A stretch of DNA of 31,536 nucleotides from Clostridiales bacterium UBA1740 (GTDB lineage: Bacteria; Bacillota; Clostridia; Oscillospirales; CAG-272): NCBI GenBank assembly GCA_002315715.1, contig DCHY01000046.1:5747-37282 (forward strand). Direction: 5' to 3'. The position numbers were made by a program, and so were the translations under genes. This document shows, piece by piece, positions 5,915 through 15,239 of this stretch (position 1 is its first letter; every line of letters begins with the position of its first letter). The notes under the pieces are model-generated. The model searched no databases, was not told the DNA's origin, and saw only the letters and a program-made list of their open reading frames with translations.

Positions 5915-8860
5915 ATGCTTGTTGGGCTGAAAATGGGAGCGGCGGCGTTAGCGCCGGTCCTTCTTGCTTTTTTATTGTATCTGTTTGATACCAAAACGAA
6001 ATTCGGCAAACTGAAGAATATGCACAAACAGTTGATCGTCGGCGTCGTGTTCGGTGCTTTGGCATGCCTTGCCACACAGTTCGGCATTCCGTACGACAAC
6101 TACATGATGAACGTACGCAGCGCCGCCCCTTTGACGGCGGGACTCGTCTTCGGCGGTCCTTCCGGCATCATCGCCGGCGTCATCGGCGGTCTTTACCGTT
6201 GGTTCAGCGTGTATTGGGGCGTTCCCATGTACACGAGAATCGCTTGCTCACTCGCTACGGTATTGGCGGGCGTGTTTGCTGCCATTTGCCGAAAATTCAT
6301 GTTCAACGGCAAAAAAACTTCGTGGTTTTACGGCGTGTTTCTTGCTATCGCCACCGAAGTCGTGCATATGCTTCTCGTTTTCTTGACGCATATGGATGAT
6401 ATCATGACGGCTTTTGCCGTCGTCAAAAAGACGGCGGTGCCGATGATTGCCGCCAACGCCGTTTCACTCTTTATGTCTTTGCTTTTCGTTTCTCTCGTCT
6501 CCAAGAGAAGAATGAGAAAAGAGATGCCTGTCGGCATGACGGAAACTGCACAAAAGCAGGACAAGGGCACTCGCACCATTACCCAGACGTTCTCCTTGCA
6601 CCTGCTTGTCAGCGTCTTCGTTGCATTCGTTGCCACCATCGGTTTTACCTATTTTTTGCAGGATAACGTTGGCAACCTCGAGGCAACCGACCTTTTGACC
6701 ATCAATATCAACGACGTCAAATCCGACATTTCGGGTACCGTAAACAGCGAAATCGAAAAGAAACTGAAAAACGTTGCCAATAACGTTGAAAAGAACACGA
6801 CCGATTTCGGTGAGGGCGCATGGGATTCCGAAAACGATTTGTCTCGTACGAAGTTCTTGTACGGTAACTTGGGCAACATGACGGAAATCTACTATATCGA
6901 CACAAACGGTGATGTCATAGCTTGTTCGGATGAACAGTATGTTCGTAACTTCAATTTGCACGATTCCGAACAGTCGAAAGCCTTTTTGTTCCTTCTTGAT
7001 GAACCGTACAACCGTCTGACTTTCGTGCAGGATTATATGCCGATGGGTTACGATTCGACGGAATACCGAAAATTTGCCGCCATTCAGCTGAAAAACGGCG
7101 GAATTTTGCAAATTGCCGCCGACAAATCCTCTTTCCAGGTTTTGATTCGCGAAACGATGGACTCGGCGGCGACCAACCGTCACATCGGGCAGAGCGGTTT
7201 TATTTTCATCGTCAACCCCGACGACAAGGATAAACCCATCATCAGCGCGCCGGAAGGCACGGTTTCCACCGATGACGTTTTGACGTTTACCAAAACCGTT
7301 TCGGAACTCGAAAACGGAAAAATGCTGACATACGAAACCGCCGACGGTACATCCTATTATTATATGAAGGACGTCGTCGAAGGCTATCTCGTCGTCGCCT
7401 GCATTCCCGTATCCGAGGCCGATTTCTCCCGCGACATTTCGGTATACATCGGTGCTTTCATGCAGCTCGTCGTCTTCTTTATCCTGTTCCTCGTCGTTTT
7501 CTTCCTCATTAAAAACATCATCATCGACAACATTCACAAAATCAACTCGTCACTCGCCAAAATCACGAACGGTGATTTGTCGACGCGCGTCGACGTTCAC
7601 GAGAACGAAGAATTTGCGAGTCTGTCGGACGACATCAACACCACCGTTTCCCGTCTGAAAGAATATATTTCCGAAGCGGAGAAGCGTATCGATCAGGAAC
7701 TTGCCTATGCAAAATCCATTCAGCATTCGGCACTTCCTTCGGTCTTCCCGCCGTATCCCGACAGAACCGAATTCGATATCTACGCCACCATGAATACCGC
7801 CAAGGAAGTCGGCGGCGATTTCTACGATTTCTACCTTTTGAACAACGATCGCTTGGCATTTTTGATTGCCGACGTTTCGGGCAAGGGAATTCCCGCCGCC
7901 ATGTTTATGATGACGGCAAAGACCATGCTCAAGAGCTATACCGAAACGGGTATCGGCGTTGCCGACGTCTTCACGCTTGCCAACCAAAAGCTGTGCGAGT
8001 CCAACGAAGCCGGTATGTTCGTTACCGCTTGGATGGGCATCCTCGATTTGAAGTCCGGCGTTTTGAAATTTGCCAATGCCGGTCATAATCCTCCGCTGAT
8101 CAAACACAAAGACGGATCCTTTGAGTATCTGAAATCCAAGCCCGGTCTTGTGCTTGCCGGCATGGATGGGATAAAATACCGCGAAAACGAAATGACGCTT
8201 GTCCCGGGTGACGAACTCTTCCTTTACACCGACGGCGTTACCGAGGCGACGGATGCCAACACCGTCCTCTTCGGAGAAGAGAACCTCAAAAACACTCTTG
8301 ACACCTGTCAAAACAGAACGGCAAAGGGCCGTTGCGATACCGTGATTGACGCGGTCAACGCCTTCGTCGGTGAAGCACCGCAGTTTGACGACATCACGAT
8401 GCTGTCTTTGCGTTATCAGTGTTCGGATGAAAAAGGAGATGAAAAAAACGTGAAAGAATTGACTATCGAAGCGAAGATTGAGAATATCGAAGCCGTTACC
8501 GAGTTTGTCGATAACGAACTGGAACTTCTCGACTGTTCACCCCGTGCTATGATGCAGATTAACGTGGCTATTGACGAACTCTTCGGCAATATCGCCAACT
8601 ACGCCTATCATCCGGGACACGGCCCTGCGACCGTCCGCGTCGAAGTCGTCGAAGAGCCCCTTTCCGTCGTCATTACCTTTATTGATGCCGGACAGCCGTT
8701 TGATCCTCTTGCAAAAGACGATCCCGATATCACCGCCAGTGCCGAAGACCGTGAAATCGGCGGACTCGGCATCTTCATGGTCAAGAAAACCATGGACGAG
8801 GTCGGCTATGAGTACAAAGACGGCAAAAACATTTTGACAATCAAGAAAAAACTGAATTAA
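5915..8860 (+). CDS. membrane sensor with 5TM-LYT, extracytoplasmic, HAMP, PP2C (SpoIIE) and HATPase domains
   Basis: A 981-residue multidomain regulator. Residues 1-200 form a LytS-type 5TM receptor block (GLVFGGPSGIIAGVIGGLYR). A membrane helix near 222-246 is followed by a ~255-residue extracytoplasmic sensor (Cache-like, with YYIDTNGDVIACSD), a helix near 508-530 and a HAMP linker near 530-590. A PP2C/SpoIIE phosphatase follows at ~600-840, with metal ligands in GGDFYDF (D635), ADVSGKG (D653) and FDDIT (D825, D826). A GHKL/RsbW-like ATPase occupies ~846-980, with E888/N892 in the N-box and the G-box GGLGIFM at 949-955. Phosphatase and kinase activities on STAS serines are thus combined in one protein under a membrane sensor. 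Flanking STAS genes are the obvious substrates. The ATPase domain could be an anti-sigma kinase or a regulatory module (inference). Confidence 0.9.
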   Translation: MLVGLKMGAAALAPVLLAFLLYLFDTKTKFGKLKNMHKQLIVGVVFGALACLATQFGIPYDNYMMNVRSAAPLTAGLVFGGPSGIIAGVIGGLYRWFSVYWGVPMYTRIACSLATVLAGVFAAICRKFMFNGKKTSWFYGVFLAIATEVVHMLLVFLTHMDDIMTAFAVVKKTAVPMIAANAVSLFMSLLFVSLVSKRRMRKEMPVGMTETAQKQDKGTRTITQTFSLHLLVSVFVAFVATIGFTYFLQDNVGNLEATDLLTININDVKSDISGTVNSEIEKKLKNVANNVEKNTTDFGEGAWDSENDLSRTKFLYGNLGNMTEIYYIDTNGDVIACSDEQYVRNFNLHDSEQSKAFLFLLDEPYNRLTFVQDYMPMGYDSTEYRKFAAIQLKNGGILQIAADKSSFQVLIRETMDSAATNRHIGQSGFIFIVNPDDKDKPIISAPEGTVSTDDVLTFTKTVSELENGKMLTYETADGTSYYYMKDVVEGYLVVACIPVSEADFSRDISVYIGAFMQLVVFFILFLVVFFLIKNIIIDNIHKINSSLAKITNGDLSTRVDVHENEEFASLSDDINTTVSRLKEYISEAEKRIDQELAYAKSIQHSALPSVFPPYPDRTEFDIYATMNTAKEVGGDFYDFYLLNNDRLAFLIADVSGKGIPAAMFMMTAKTMLKSYTETGIGVADVFTLANQKLCESNEAGMFVTAWMGILDLKSGVLKFANAGHNPPLIKHKDGSFEYLKSKPGLVLAGMDGIKYRENEMTLVPGDELFLYTDGVTEATDANTVLFGEENLKNTLDTCQNRTAKGRCDTVIDAVNAFVGEAPQFDDITMLSLRYQCSDEKGDEKNVKELTIEAKIENIEAVTEFVDNELELLDCSPRAMMQINVAIDELFGNIANYAYHPGHGPATVRVEVVEEPLSVVITFIDAGQPFDPLAKDDPDITASAEDREIGGLGIFMVKKTMDEVGYEYKDGKNILTIKKKLN

Positions 8861-8872
8861 CGGAGAACAATC

Positions 8873-10027
8873 ATGTTGCAAATCACAGGTGAGTGCAAAG
8901 GCGATACCGTCGTTGCCAAAGTCGAAGGAAGAGTGGATTCCACCAATGCCGGTATCTTAGATACCGAACTCGAGAAAATCGATACGGCAGAACAGTTGAT
9001 TCTGGATATTGAAAATCTCGAATACATATCCAGCGCCGGTCTTCGTGTCATTCTCAAATACAGAAAGAAACATCCCACCCTCGAACTTATCAACGCTTCG
9101 AGCGAAGTGTATGAAATTTTCGATATGACGGGCTTTACCGAGATGATGACCGTCAAACGCGCCTATCGCCGCGTATCCGTCGAAGGGTGCGAGGTCATCG
9201 GTCAGGGTGCCAACGGCAAAGTGTACAGAATCGACCCCGACACCGTCGTGAAGGTATACCTCAACCCCGATTCGCTTGCCGACATCGAGCATGAAAGAGA
9301 CGTCGCGAGAAAAGCGCTCGTCCTCGGCATCCCCACCGCCATTTCGTACGACGTCGTTAAGGTCGATGACCATTACGCCTCCATGTTCGAAATGCTCAAC
9401 GCCAAGTCGTTCTCGAAACTCATCGCCGCCGACGCCGCCAATCTTGACAAGTGCGCCGTGATGTACGTGGATCTTTTGAAACTGATTCATTCCACGGAAG
9501 TGCCGGCAGGACAGCTTCCCGATCAGCGCGCCGTTCTTCTCGGTTGGATGAAGGACTTGAAAGGACAGCTTCCCGACGAAGTACACGCAAAACTCACCGC
9601 CATGTGCGAAGAAATTCCTTTCGATAACCATATGATTCACGGCGATTACCACACCAAGAATATCATGCTCCAAAATGACGAAGTCATTTTGATTGACATG
9701 GATACGTTGGCTGTCGGTCACCCCGTATTGGAATTTGCGTCTATTTACAACGCCTACATCGGCTTCGGTGCTCTCGATACCGACATCGTGACGAAATTCT
9801 TGGGCTTCGATTACAAAATCGGACTTGAACTTTGGAAAAAGACGCTGACAATGTACTACGGTACCGAAGACGAAAGTGTCTTGGCACTTCGTGAAAAACA
9901 GGCAAAGTGCGTCGGTTTTATCCGCCTTCTTCGCCGTACGATCAAGAGAAAGGGCGATCCCGCCTTTATCGAGCATTGCAGAAAAGAACTGATTACGCTC
10001 GCAGGAGAACTTGACACATTGATTTAA
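8873..10027 (+). CDS. STAS domain fused to aminoglycoside/choline-kinase-like phosphotransferase
   Basis: A 384-residue fusion. Residues 1-97 are a second STAS domain with the same YISSAGLR motif (51-58, putative phospho-Ser S54) as the first gene of the operon. Residues ~103-384 are a protein-kinase-like fold of the APH/choline-kinase group: nucleotide loop IGQGANGKVYR (109-119), lysine K127, catalytic loop HGDYHTKNIM (256-265) and metal-binding IDMD (274-277). All catalytic residues look intact, so it should be an active kinase of unknown substrate. It starts 12 bp after the PP2C/ATPase gene. The arrangement suggests that the kinase is switched by phosphorylation of the attached STAS domain (inference). 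Stand-alone kinases resembling this (TIGR02172 type) are known from Clostridia and Fibrobacter. Confidence 0.85.
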   Translation: MLQITGECKGDTVVAKVEGRVDSTNAGILDTELEKIDTAEQLILDIENLEYISSAGLRVILKYRKKHPTLELINASSEVYEIFDMTGFTEMMTVKRAYRRVSVEGCEVIGQGANGKVYRIDPDTVVKVYLNPDSLADIEHERDVARKALVLGIPTAISYDVVKVDDHYASMFEMLNAKSFSKLIAADAANLDKCAVMYVDLLKLIHSTEVPAGQLPDQRAVLLGWMKDLKGQLPDEVHAKLTAMCEEIPFDNHMIHGDYHTKNIMLQNDEVILIDMDTLAVGHPVLEFASIYNAYIGFGALDTDIVTKFLGFDYKIGLELWKKTLTMYYGTEDESVLALREKQAKCVGFIRLLRRTIKRKGDPAFIEHCRKELITLAGELDTLI

Positions 10028-10042
10028 CGAAAGAGGAAAGAC

Positions 10043-10897
10043 ATGTACTTTCATCCCGATTTTCATATGCATTCCTCTTTTTCCGACGGAAGCGATACGC
10101 CGGCGGAATTGATTGAAAACGTCAAGCGCGCGGGACTTGATATTTTTTCATTGACCGATCACGACACCTACGACGGGTGTGCGGAAGTGAAAAAATTGTT
10201 GAAACCCGGCGATCCCGTTTTCCTCGGCGGCATTGAACTGTCTTGCGAAGACGACCTCGGAAAATACCACGTTTTGGGTTATTGCTACGACGTGAAGAAG
10301 GAATCCATCCGAAACGCCGTGCAAATCACCCACAATGCCAGACGCAAAAAGGCGGGCAACCGCATTCGCTTTTTGGAAGACGTATATCATTTTTCTTTGA
10401 CTGACGAAGAAAAAGAGGAATTATTACATCACGAAAACCCCGGCAAGCCCCATTTCGCCGCTTTGATGGTGAAAAAGGGATATGTCAAAGATAAGACGGA
10501 AGCGTTCGCCATTTTGAACGAATATCACGAAAAAGAGCGCCGTCTGACGCCTGCCGAGGCGATCGACGCCGTGCTTTCCGCCGACGGTATTCCCGTTTTG
10601 GCGCACGGTATTTTGGCGGACGGCTCGAAAAATCTCAACGAGGAACAAATCCGAATGAGGGTAGAGCGTCTGAAGGGCTTCGGCTTGATGGGACTTGAGT
10701 GCTATTACTCCACCTTCACCGAAGAACAAAAAGACATCATGCTGCGTTTGGCGGACGAGTATCACTTGCTCGTTACGGCAGGGAGCGATTATCACGGAAA
10801 GAATAAAACGATTCCCCTCGGAACGACCAATTCGCCGGACCCCGAACGCATGACGAAATTCTATCGTGCTATCGAGTTTCTTCTCGGTATCGATTGA
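10043..10897 (+). CDS. PHP-domain phosphoesterase (TrpH/RNase AM-like)
   Basis: A 284-residue soluble protein of the polymerase-and-histidinol-phosphatase superfamily. Metal-binding motifs are visible: HMHSSFSDGS (H8, H10, D15), SLTDHDTYDG (D39, H40), an internal VLAHGI near residue 190 and a late SDYHG near 250. Relatives such as YciV hydrolyse 3',5'-nucleoside bisphosphates or trim RNA 5' ends; the substrate here is inferred only at family level. It follows the STAS-kinase gene by 15 bp and ends in a strong terminator, so it is the last gene of the signalling operon. Whether it is an output of that pathway or merely co-transcribed is unknown. Confidence 0.85.
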   Translation: MYFHPDFHMHSSFSDGSDTPAELIENVKRAGLDIFSLTDHDTYDGCAEVKKLLKPGDPVFLGGIELSCEDDLGKYHVLGYCYDVKKESIRNAVQITHNARRKKAGNRIRFLEDVYHFSLTDEEKEELLHHENPGKPHFAALMVKKGYVKDKTEAFAILNEYHEKERRLTPAEAIDAVLSADGIPVLAHGILADGSKNLNEEQIRMRVERLKGFGLMGLECYYSTFTEEQKDIMLRLADEYHLLVTAGSDYHGKNKTIPLGTTNSPDPERMTKFYRAIEFLLGID

Positions 10898-10901
10898 TAC
10901 G

Positions 10902-10942
10902 CAAAACGTTGCCACCGCATCGGTGGCAGCGTTTTGTTTTTT
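10902..10942 (+). terminator. intrinsic terminator of the STAS/PP2C/PHP operon
   Basis: A long stem (CAAAACG plus TGCCACCG with their complements, 10902-10936) and a CAT loop, followed by TTTTTT. Confidence 0.93.
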
Positions 10943-10958
10943 GCTTTGACTTTGGCGG

Positions 10959-10987
10959 TTGACAAGCAAAAGAAAAATCTTTATAAT
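10959..10987 (+). promoter_or_regulatory. consensus promoter of the M20 peptidase operon
   Basis: TTGACA (10959-10964), 17 bp, TATAAT (10982-10987): perfect consensus hexamers and spacing. Transcription should start near 10994, which argues against translation from the ATG at 10999. Confidence 0.93.
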
Positions 10988-11016
10988 GATTTTATTGAAT
11001 GAAAAAGGCGGCACAT

Positions 11017-12339
11017 ATGAACGAACAAGAACGCGATGCCCTCTATGCCGAACTCCTCGGCGAAATGATAAGAATAGAAACGGTTTCGGTATCCGGGGAG
11101 CATAACCCCGACAAATTCGAGCCTTTTCACGATTGTCTTCCCAATCTGTTTCCCCACATCTATGAGAAACTCGAGGTCGGGAAGTTTGACGGCAGTCTTT
11201 TGATGCGTTGGCAGGGACAGTCAAAAGAAAATCCTTTGATGTTTATGAGCCATCACGACGTGGTGGCGGCGACCGGTCAATGGCAGTATCCTCCGTTTTC
11301 CGGTACGGTTGCCGACGGCAAACTTTGGGGACGCGGTACCCTTGACACCAAGGGAAGTCTCTTTGCCATGCTGAGAGCCGCCGATGAACTTGCCGCGAGC
11401 GGTTTTGTACCGAAACACGATATTTGGTTTGAGAGTGCCTGCAACGAGGAAACCGACGGCAGCGGTGCCGACGCCATCACGAAAGAACTTGAAAAACGCG
11501 GCATTCGTTTTGCCGCCGTGTTTGACGAGGGCGGCTTTGTCCTGCACGATCCGATAGGCGGCGCCGATGCCGATTTTGCGGTCGTCGGAGTCGGAGAGAA
11601 GGGCACGGCGGATTTGAAATTCGTCGCGAAATCCCGCGGGGGCCATGCCTCCACCCCCGGCAAGAACACACCGCTTGTCCGCCTCGGCAAATTTATGGCT
11701 GCGGTGGAAAAATCCCATATTTTTGACGTACAATTAAACGACGTGACGGCGGAACTTTTGTATCGCTGCTCAAAACATATGAAGGGCGCGCTCGGTTTTC
11801 TGTTTCGCCATTCACGTCTGTTTTCGCCGCTGCTTTGTTTCTTGATGCCGAAAGTATCCGCCACCGGCGCCGCTATGATGAGAACCACCGTGGCGTTTAC
11901 CATGGCGAAGGGCTCGGAAGGGACGAACGTCTTGCCCGAGAACGCCTACGTAATCGGCAATATGCGCTTTTCCCATCATCAAGGGCAAGAGGCTTCCTTT
12001 GACGCCATTCGTCGCATAGCGGCGAAATATGACGTAGAGATGGAGGTTTTGGACCCCGGATTCACCTCTGCGGTCTCGGATTTCCGGTCATCTGCGTTTT
12101 CCGCCTTGGAACATGCCGTAGCGTTTGCTTTTCCCAATGTGGAAACCACGCCGTATATCATGACGGGTGCCAGCGACTGCCGCTATTTTTCACGGGTTTC
12201 GGACAACTGTTTCCGCTTTTGCCCGTTTACCATCACCGACGAGCAGTTGACGACTATTCACGGTATCGACGAAAACGTGACGGTGGAGGGGCTTCACCGC
12301 GCCGTCGATTTTTACAGTTATTTGATGAAAGAGGATTGA
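11017..12339 (+). CDS. M20-family metallopeptidase (carboxypeptidase S-like)
   Basis: A 440-residue M20/M25/M40 zinc peptidase. Metal-site motifs are SHHDVVAA (H80), GRGTLDTKG (D110) and the catalytic ACNEETDGSG (E144/E145), with GEKGTADLKF and the lid-domain GGHAS further on. The length fits the carboxypeptidase PS group, which trims peptides or N-acyl amino acids in the cytoplasm. I chose ATG 11017 rather than 10999 because AAGGCGG lies six bases upstream and 10999 would leave almost no leader. The adjacent downstream gene is a YfcC-type carrier only 3 bp away, so the pair probably imports and hydrolyses a peptide-like substrate (inference). The specific substrate cannot be predicted. Confidence 0.88.
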   Translation: MNEQERDALYAELLGEMIRIETVSVSGEHNPDKFEPFHDCLPNLFPHIYEKLEVGKFDGSLLMRWQGQSKENPLMFMSHHDVVAATGQWQYPPFSGTVADGKLWGRGTLDTKGSLFAMLRAADELAASGFVPKHDIWFESACNEETDGSGADAITKELEKRGIRFAAVFDEGGFVLHDPIGGADADFAVVGVGEKGTADLKFVAKSRGGHASTPGKNTPLVRLGKFMAAVEKSHIFDVQLNDVTAELLYRCSKHMKGALGFLFRHSRLFSPLLCFLMPKVSATGAAMMRTTVAFTMAKGSEGTNVLPENAYVIGNMRFSHHQGQEASFDAIRRIAAKYDVEMEVLDPGFTSAVSDFRSSAFSALEHAVAFAFPNVETTPYIMTGASDCRYFSRVSDNCFRFCPFTITDEQLTTIHGIDENVTVEGLHRAVDFYSYLMKED

Positions 12340-12342
12340 GAA

Positions 12343-13731
12343 ATGTCTGAAAATGAAAAGAAATATCAAGGTTTGAATTTAAGCGCCAAGTCGTTTATCA
12401 CCGCCATCGCCGTCATTTTCGCTCTGATGGTTTTGACCTACGTTTTGACCTTCCTTATCCCCGGCGGTGCATACGACCGCCTGGACGGAAAAGTGGTAGA
12501 GGGCAGTTATCATTCGGTGGAAGGCGGCATTCCTTTTTACCGCTGGATTTTATCGCCGTTTTTAGTCCTCGGTGCAGAGGGCAGCGGTACTTTGATTGCC
12601 GTTATCGCCTTTCTCCTTGTCATCGGCGGCGTGTTTAACGCCCTCGGCGAACACGGCCTTATGGCGTATATGCTCGGAAAAATCACTTCCAAATTCGGCA
12701 AACAGCGCTATAAACTTTTGGCTGTCACCTCGTTTTTCTTTATGGCAATGGGCGCCGCCATCGGCTCTTTTGAAGAGTGCGTGCCGCTCGTTCCCATCGT
12801 CGTCGCTTTGGCTTTATCCCTCGGTTTTGACGCGCTGACGGGCATGGGCATGAGTTTGCTTGCCGTCGGTTGCGGCTTTGCCTCCGGCGTTTGCAATCCC
12901 TTTACCGTCGGCGTCGCGCAACAACTTGCGGGGCTTCCGATGTTTTCGGGCATTTGGCTTCGCTTGCTCGGATTCGTGCTGATTTACGCTTTGCTTTTGA
13001 CGTTCCTTTATTTTCACGCCAAAAAAGTCGAAAAGCCCATCAATAGGGAAGTTGAGGACAACTTTGTCAAGGACGCTGCCATGGACCGCGGTCTTTTGGT
13101 GTTCGTTTCGATTATCGGATTCGGTATTTTGCTCGTTCTTTCTTCGAGCTTTTTGACTTTCCTTCAGGATTACACCATGATTATCGTTGCCGTCATGTTT
13201 TTGGTAGGCGGCATCGCCGCCACCCTCGTTTCGGGCATGGGAGTCAAAACGCTCGGCAAATCCTTTGGCAAAGGCGTTCTCGGAATTTGCCCCGCCGTGT
13301 TGATGATTTTGATGGCTTCCTCCATCAAATACACCTTGGACGAAGCAAACGTCCTCGATACCGTCTTGCACGGAGCGGTTGATTTGGCACAGGTCATGCC
13401 GAAATGGGTGATCATCCTCTTTATTTACCTCATCGTCCTCGTCATGAACTTCTTTATCGGCTCCGGCAGTGCCAAAGCCTTTATGCTCATTCCCCTCATC
13501 GTTCCGCTCGCGGCACAGTTCGGCATCAGCGCCCAACTTTGCATCGTGGCATTTGCCTTCGGCGACGGATTCTCCAACGTATTTTATCCCACCAACGCGG
13601 CGCTTCTCATCAGCCTCGGCCTTGCCGACGTCAACTACGCCGATTGGGTCAAGTGGAGTTATAAATTCCAGCTTGCCAACCTCGTCTTAACATCGCTTTT
13701 GCTTCTTCTCGGCTTGGCAGTTGGATATTGA
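12343..13731 (+). CDS. YfcC-family (anaerobic C4-dicarboxylate/arginine-ornithine carrier type) membrane transporter
   Basis: A 462-residue polytopic membrane protein with about 12 hydrophobic segments. FLIPGGAYDR near residues 37-46, LLVIGGVFNALGEHG near 90-104, GAAIGSFEECVPLVP near 135-149 and the late GDGFSNVFYPTNA near 407-419 match the YfcC/DcuC-like family of basic-amino-acid antiporters or putative peptide/dicarboxylate carriers. The ribosome-binding site (AGAGGA) lies in the 3' end of the upstream M20 peptidase gene, showing translational coupling. Transport of an oligopeptide or amino-acid conjugate that the peptidase then cleaves is a reasonable inference from the pairing. The operon ends at a terminator seven bases after the stop codon. 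Confidence 0.87.
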   Translation: MSENEKKYQGLNLSAKSFITAIAVIFALMVLTYVLTFLIPGGAYDRLDGKVVEGSYHSVEGGIPFYRWILSPFLVLGAEGSGTLIAVIAFLLVIGGVFNALGEHGLMAYMLGKITSKFGKQRYKLLAVTSFFFMAMGAAIGSFEECVPLVPIVVALALSLGFDALTGMGMSLLAVGCGFASGVCNPFTVGVAQQLAGLPMFSGIWLRLLGFVLIYALLLTFLYFHAKKVEKPINREVEDNFVKDAAMDRGLLVFVSIIGFGILLVLSSSFLTFLQDYTMIIVAVMFLVGGIAATLVSGMGVKTLGKSFGKGVLGICPAVLMILMASSIKYTLDEANVLDTVLHGAVDLAQVMPKWVIILFIYLIVLVMNFFIGSGSAKAFMLIPLIVPLAAQFGISAQLCIVAFAFGDGFSNVFYPTNAALLISLGLADVNYADWVKWSYKFQLANLVLTSLLLLLGLAVGY

Positions 13732-13737
13732 ATTTCG

Positions 13738-13773
13738 GCGGTGAAAACCAACTTCGGTTTTCACCGCTTTTTT
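13738..13773 (+). terminator. intrinsic terminator of the peptidase-carrier operon
   Basis: A perfect 12-bp stem (13738-13749 with 13756-13767), 6-nt loop, six T. Confidence 0.93.
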
Positions 13774-13777
13774 CATC

Positions 13778-13806
13778 TTGACAAAATTCGAGCGCGCGCG
13801 TATAAT
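13778..13806 (+). promoter_or_regulatory. consensus promoter of the MATE gene
   Basis: TTGACA (13778-13783), 17 bp containing GCGCGCGCG, TATAAT (13801-13806). It begins five bases after the previous terminator's T-run. Confidence 0.92.
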
Positions 13807-13837
13807 AAGGACGTTTGAATTTTGAAAGAAGATTTGT

Positions 13838-15178
13838 ATGAACCGTGATTTAACAGTCGGCGCTCCCGGCAAAGTGCTTTGGCGATTCTGCCTGCCGCTT
13901 TTTGCCAGCGTGATTTTTCAACAACTTTATAACGTAGCGGACAGCTTAGTCTGCGGCAAATTCGTCGGCAACAACGCCTTGGCTGCCGTCGGCAACAGTT
14001 ACGAGATCACTTTGATCTTCTTGGCGTTCGCCTTCGGCGCCAACATCGGTTGTTCCGTCGTCATCGCCCGTCTTTTCGGAGCGAAACAGTACAAAGATAT
14101 GAAAACGGCGATTTATACCTCCCTTATCGCCATCGGCGTTCTGTGCGCGTTTTTGATGTTGGTGGGACTCGTATTCTGCAAGCCGTTTTTGCGTCTTATC
14201 AGCACTCCTGCCGAAATCATGGACGATTCCGCCCTGTATCTTACCATTTATATTTTCGGTTTGCCTTTCGTCTTTTTTTATCACGTCGCAACGGGTATTT
14301 TCACGGCGCTCGGGGATTCCAAAACTCCGTTTTGGTTTTTGGCTTGTTCCTCTCTTGCCAACATCGGCATGGATATCCTTTTCGTCAAATCGTTCCATAT
14401 GGGTGTCGCCGGCGTTGCGTGGGCAACCTTCATTTGCCAAGGCATCAGTTGCCTTCTTGCCGTTCTCGTCATCTTTTTGCGTCTGTCCAAAATCAAAACG
14501 GACAAGCCCGCCGCTTTTTCCAAAAACTTGCTTTTTGACTTCTTGAAAGTCGCCGTGCCAAGCACGCTTCAGCAGAGTTTTATCTCCGTCGGCAATATCG
14601 TGATTCAGGACGTCATCAACGGTTTCGGACCGGAAGTCATCGCCGGCTATGCCGCCGCCATCAAACTCAACAACATGGCGATCGGTGCTATCTTGACATT
14701 CGGAAACGGTATGTCCAACTACGTGGCACAAAACATCGGTGCCGAAAAGCCCGAAAGAATCAGGGACGGATTCTTTGCCGCTTGGCGCATGGTTTGGGCG
14801 CTTTGCGTGCCTATTGCACTTGCCTATTATTTCGGCAGCACGGCGCTTATCTCCCTGTTTTTGGAAAATCCCTCGGGAGAAGCCCTGCAAACCGGCGTGC
14901 TGTTCCTCAAAAACGTAGGTCCTTTTTACTTCCTCGTTTCCTTGAAACTTCTTTCTGACGGCGTGCTTCGCGGAACGGAGAGAATGAAGGCGTTTATGAC
15001 CGCCACCTTCTCGGATTTGATTTTGCGTGTCGTCCTCGTCAAAATTTTGGCGTCCACCGTCCTCGGCGTGCGCGGTGTATTTCTTCCTTGGCCCATCGGC
15101 TGGGGCATCGGCGTCGGCTTGTCGCTTTGGTTCTCGTCAAAGAGCATGAAGAAATCGACAAATCCCGTCACGGATTGA
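13838..15178 (+). CDS. MATE-family multidrug/cation efflux protein
   Basis: A 446-residue, 12-helix membrane protein of normal family length. The N-terminus (GAPGKVLWRFCLPLFASVIF, then QQLYNVADSLVCGKFVG) is the characteristic first MATE repeat, and a second related repeat begins near residue 235 (VAVPSTLQQSFISVGNIVIQ). MATE proteins export drugs or metabolites in exchange for Na+ or H+; the substrate cannot be predicted. The gene forms its own unit, with a promoter 32 bp upstream. Its stop codon (15176-15178) lies inside the -35 box of the next gene's promoter. No obvious terminator follows, so read-through into the DUF308 gene is likely. Confidence 0.92.
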   Translation: MNRDLTVGAPGKVLWRFCLPLFASVIFQQLYNVADSLVCGKFVGNNALAAVGNSYEITLIFLAFAFGANIGCSVVIARLFGAKQYKDMKTAIYTSLIAIGVLCAFLMLVGLVFCKPFLRLISTPAEIMDDSALYLTIYIFGLPFVFFYHVATGIFTALGDSKTPFWFLACSSLANIGMDILFVKSFHMGVAGVAWATFICQGISCLLAVLVIFLRLSKIKTDKPAAFSKNLLFDFLKVAVPSTLQQSFISVGNIVIQDVINGFGPEVIAGYAAAIKLNNMAIGAILTFGNGMSNYVAQNIGAEKPERIRDGFFAAWRMVWALCVPIALAYYFGSTALISLFLENPSGEALQTGVLFLKNVGPFYFLVSLKLLSDGVLRGTERMKAFMTATFSDLILRVVLVKILASTVLGVRGVFLPWPIGWGIGVGLSLWFSSKSMKKSTNPVTD

Positions 15179-15203
15179 CACGGCACATAAACCGTGGTAC
15201 AAT
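15175..15203 (+). promoter_or_regulatory. promoter of the DUF308 gene, overlapping the MATE stop codon
   Basis: TTGACA (15175-15180), 17 bp, TACAAT (15198-15203). The -35 box contains the TGA stop of the MATE gene. Confidence 0.88.
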
Positions 15204-15239
15204 ACTATATAGAAAAATTTATAAACAGAGGTGTTTATC

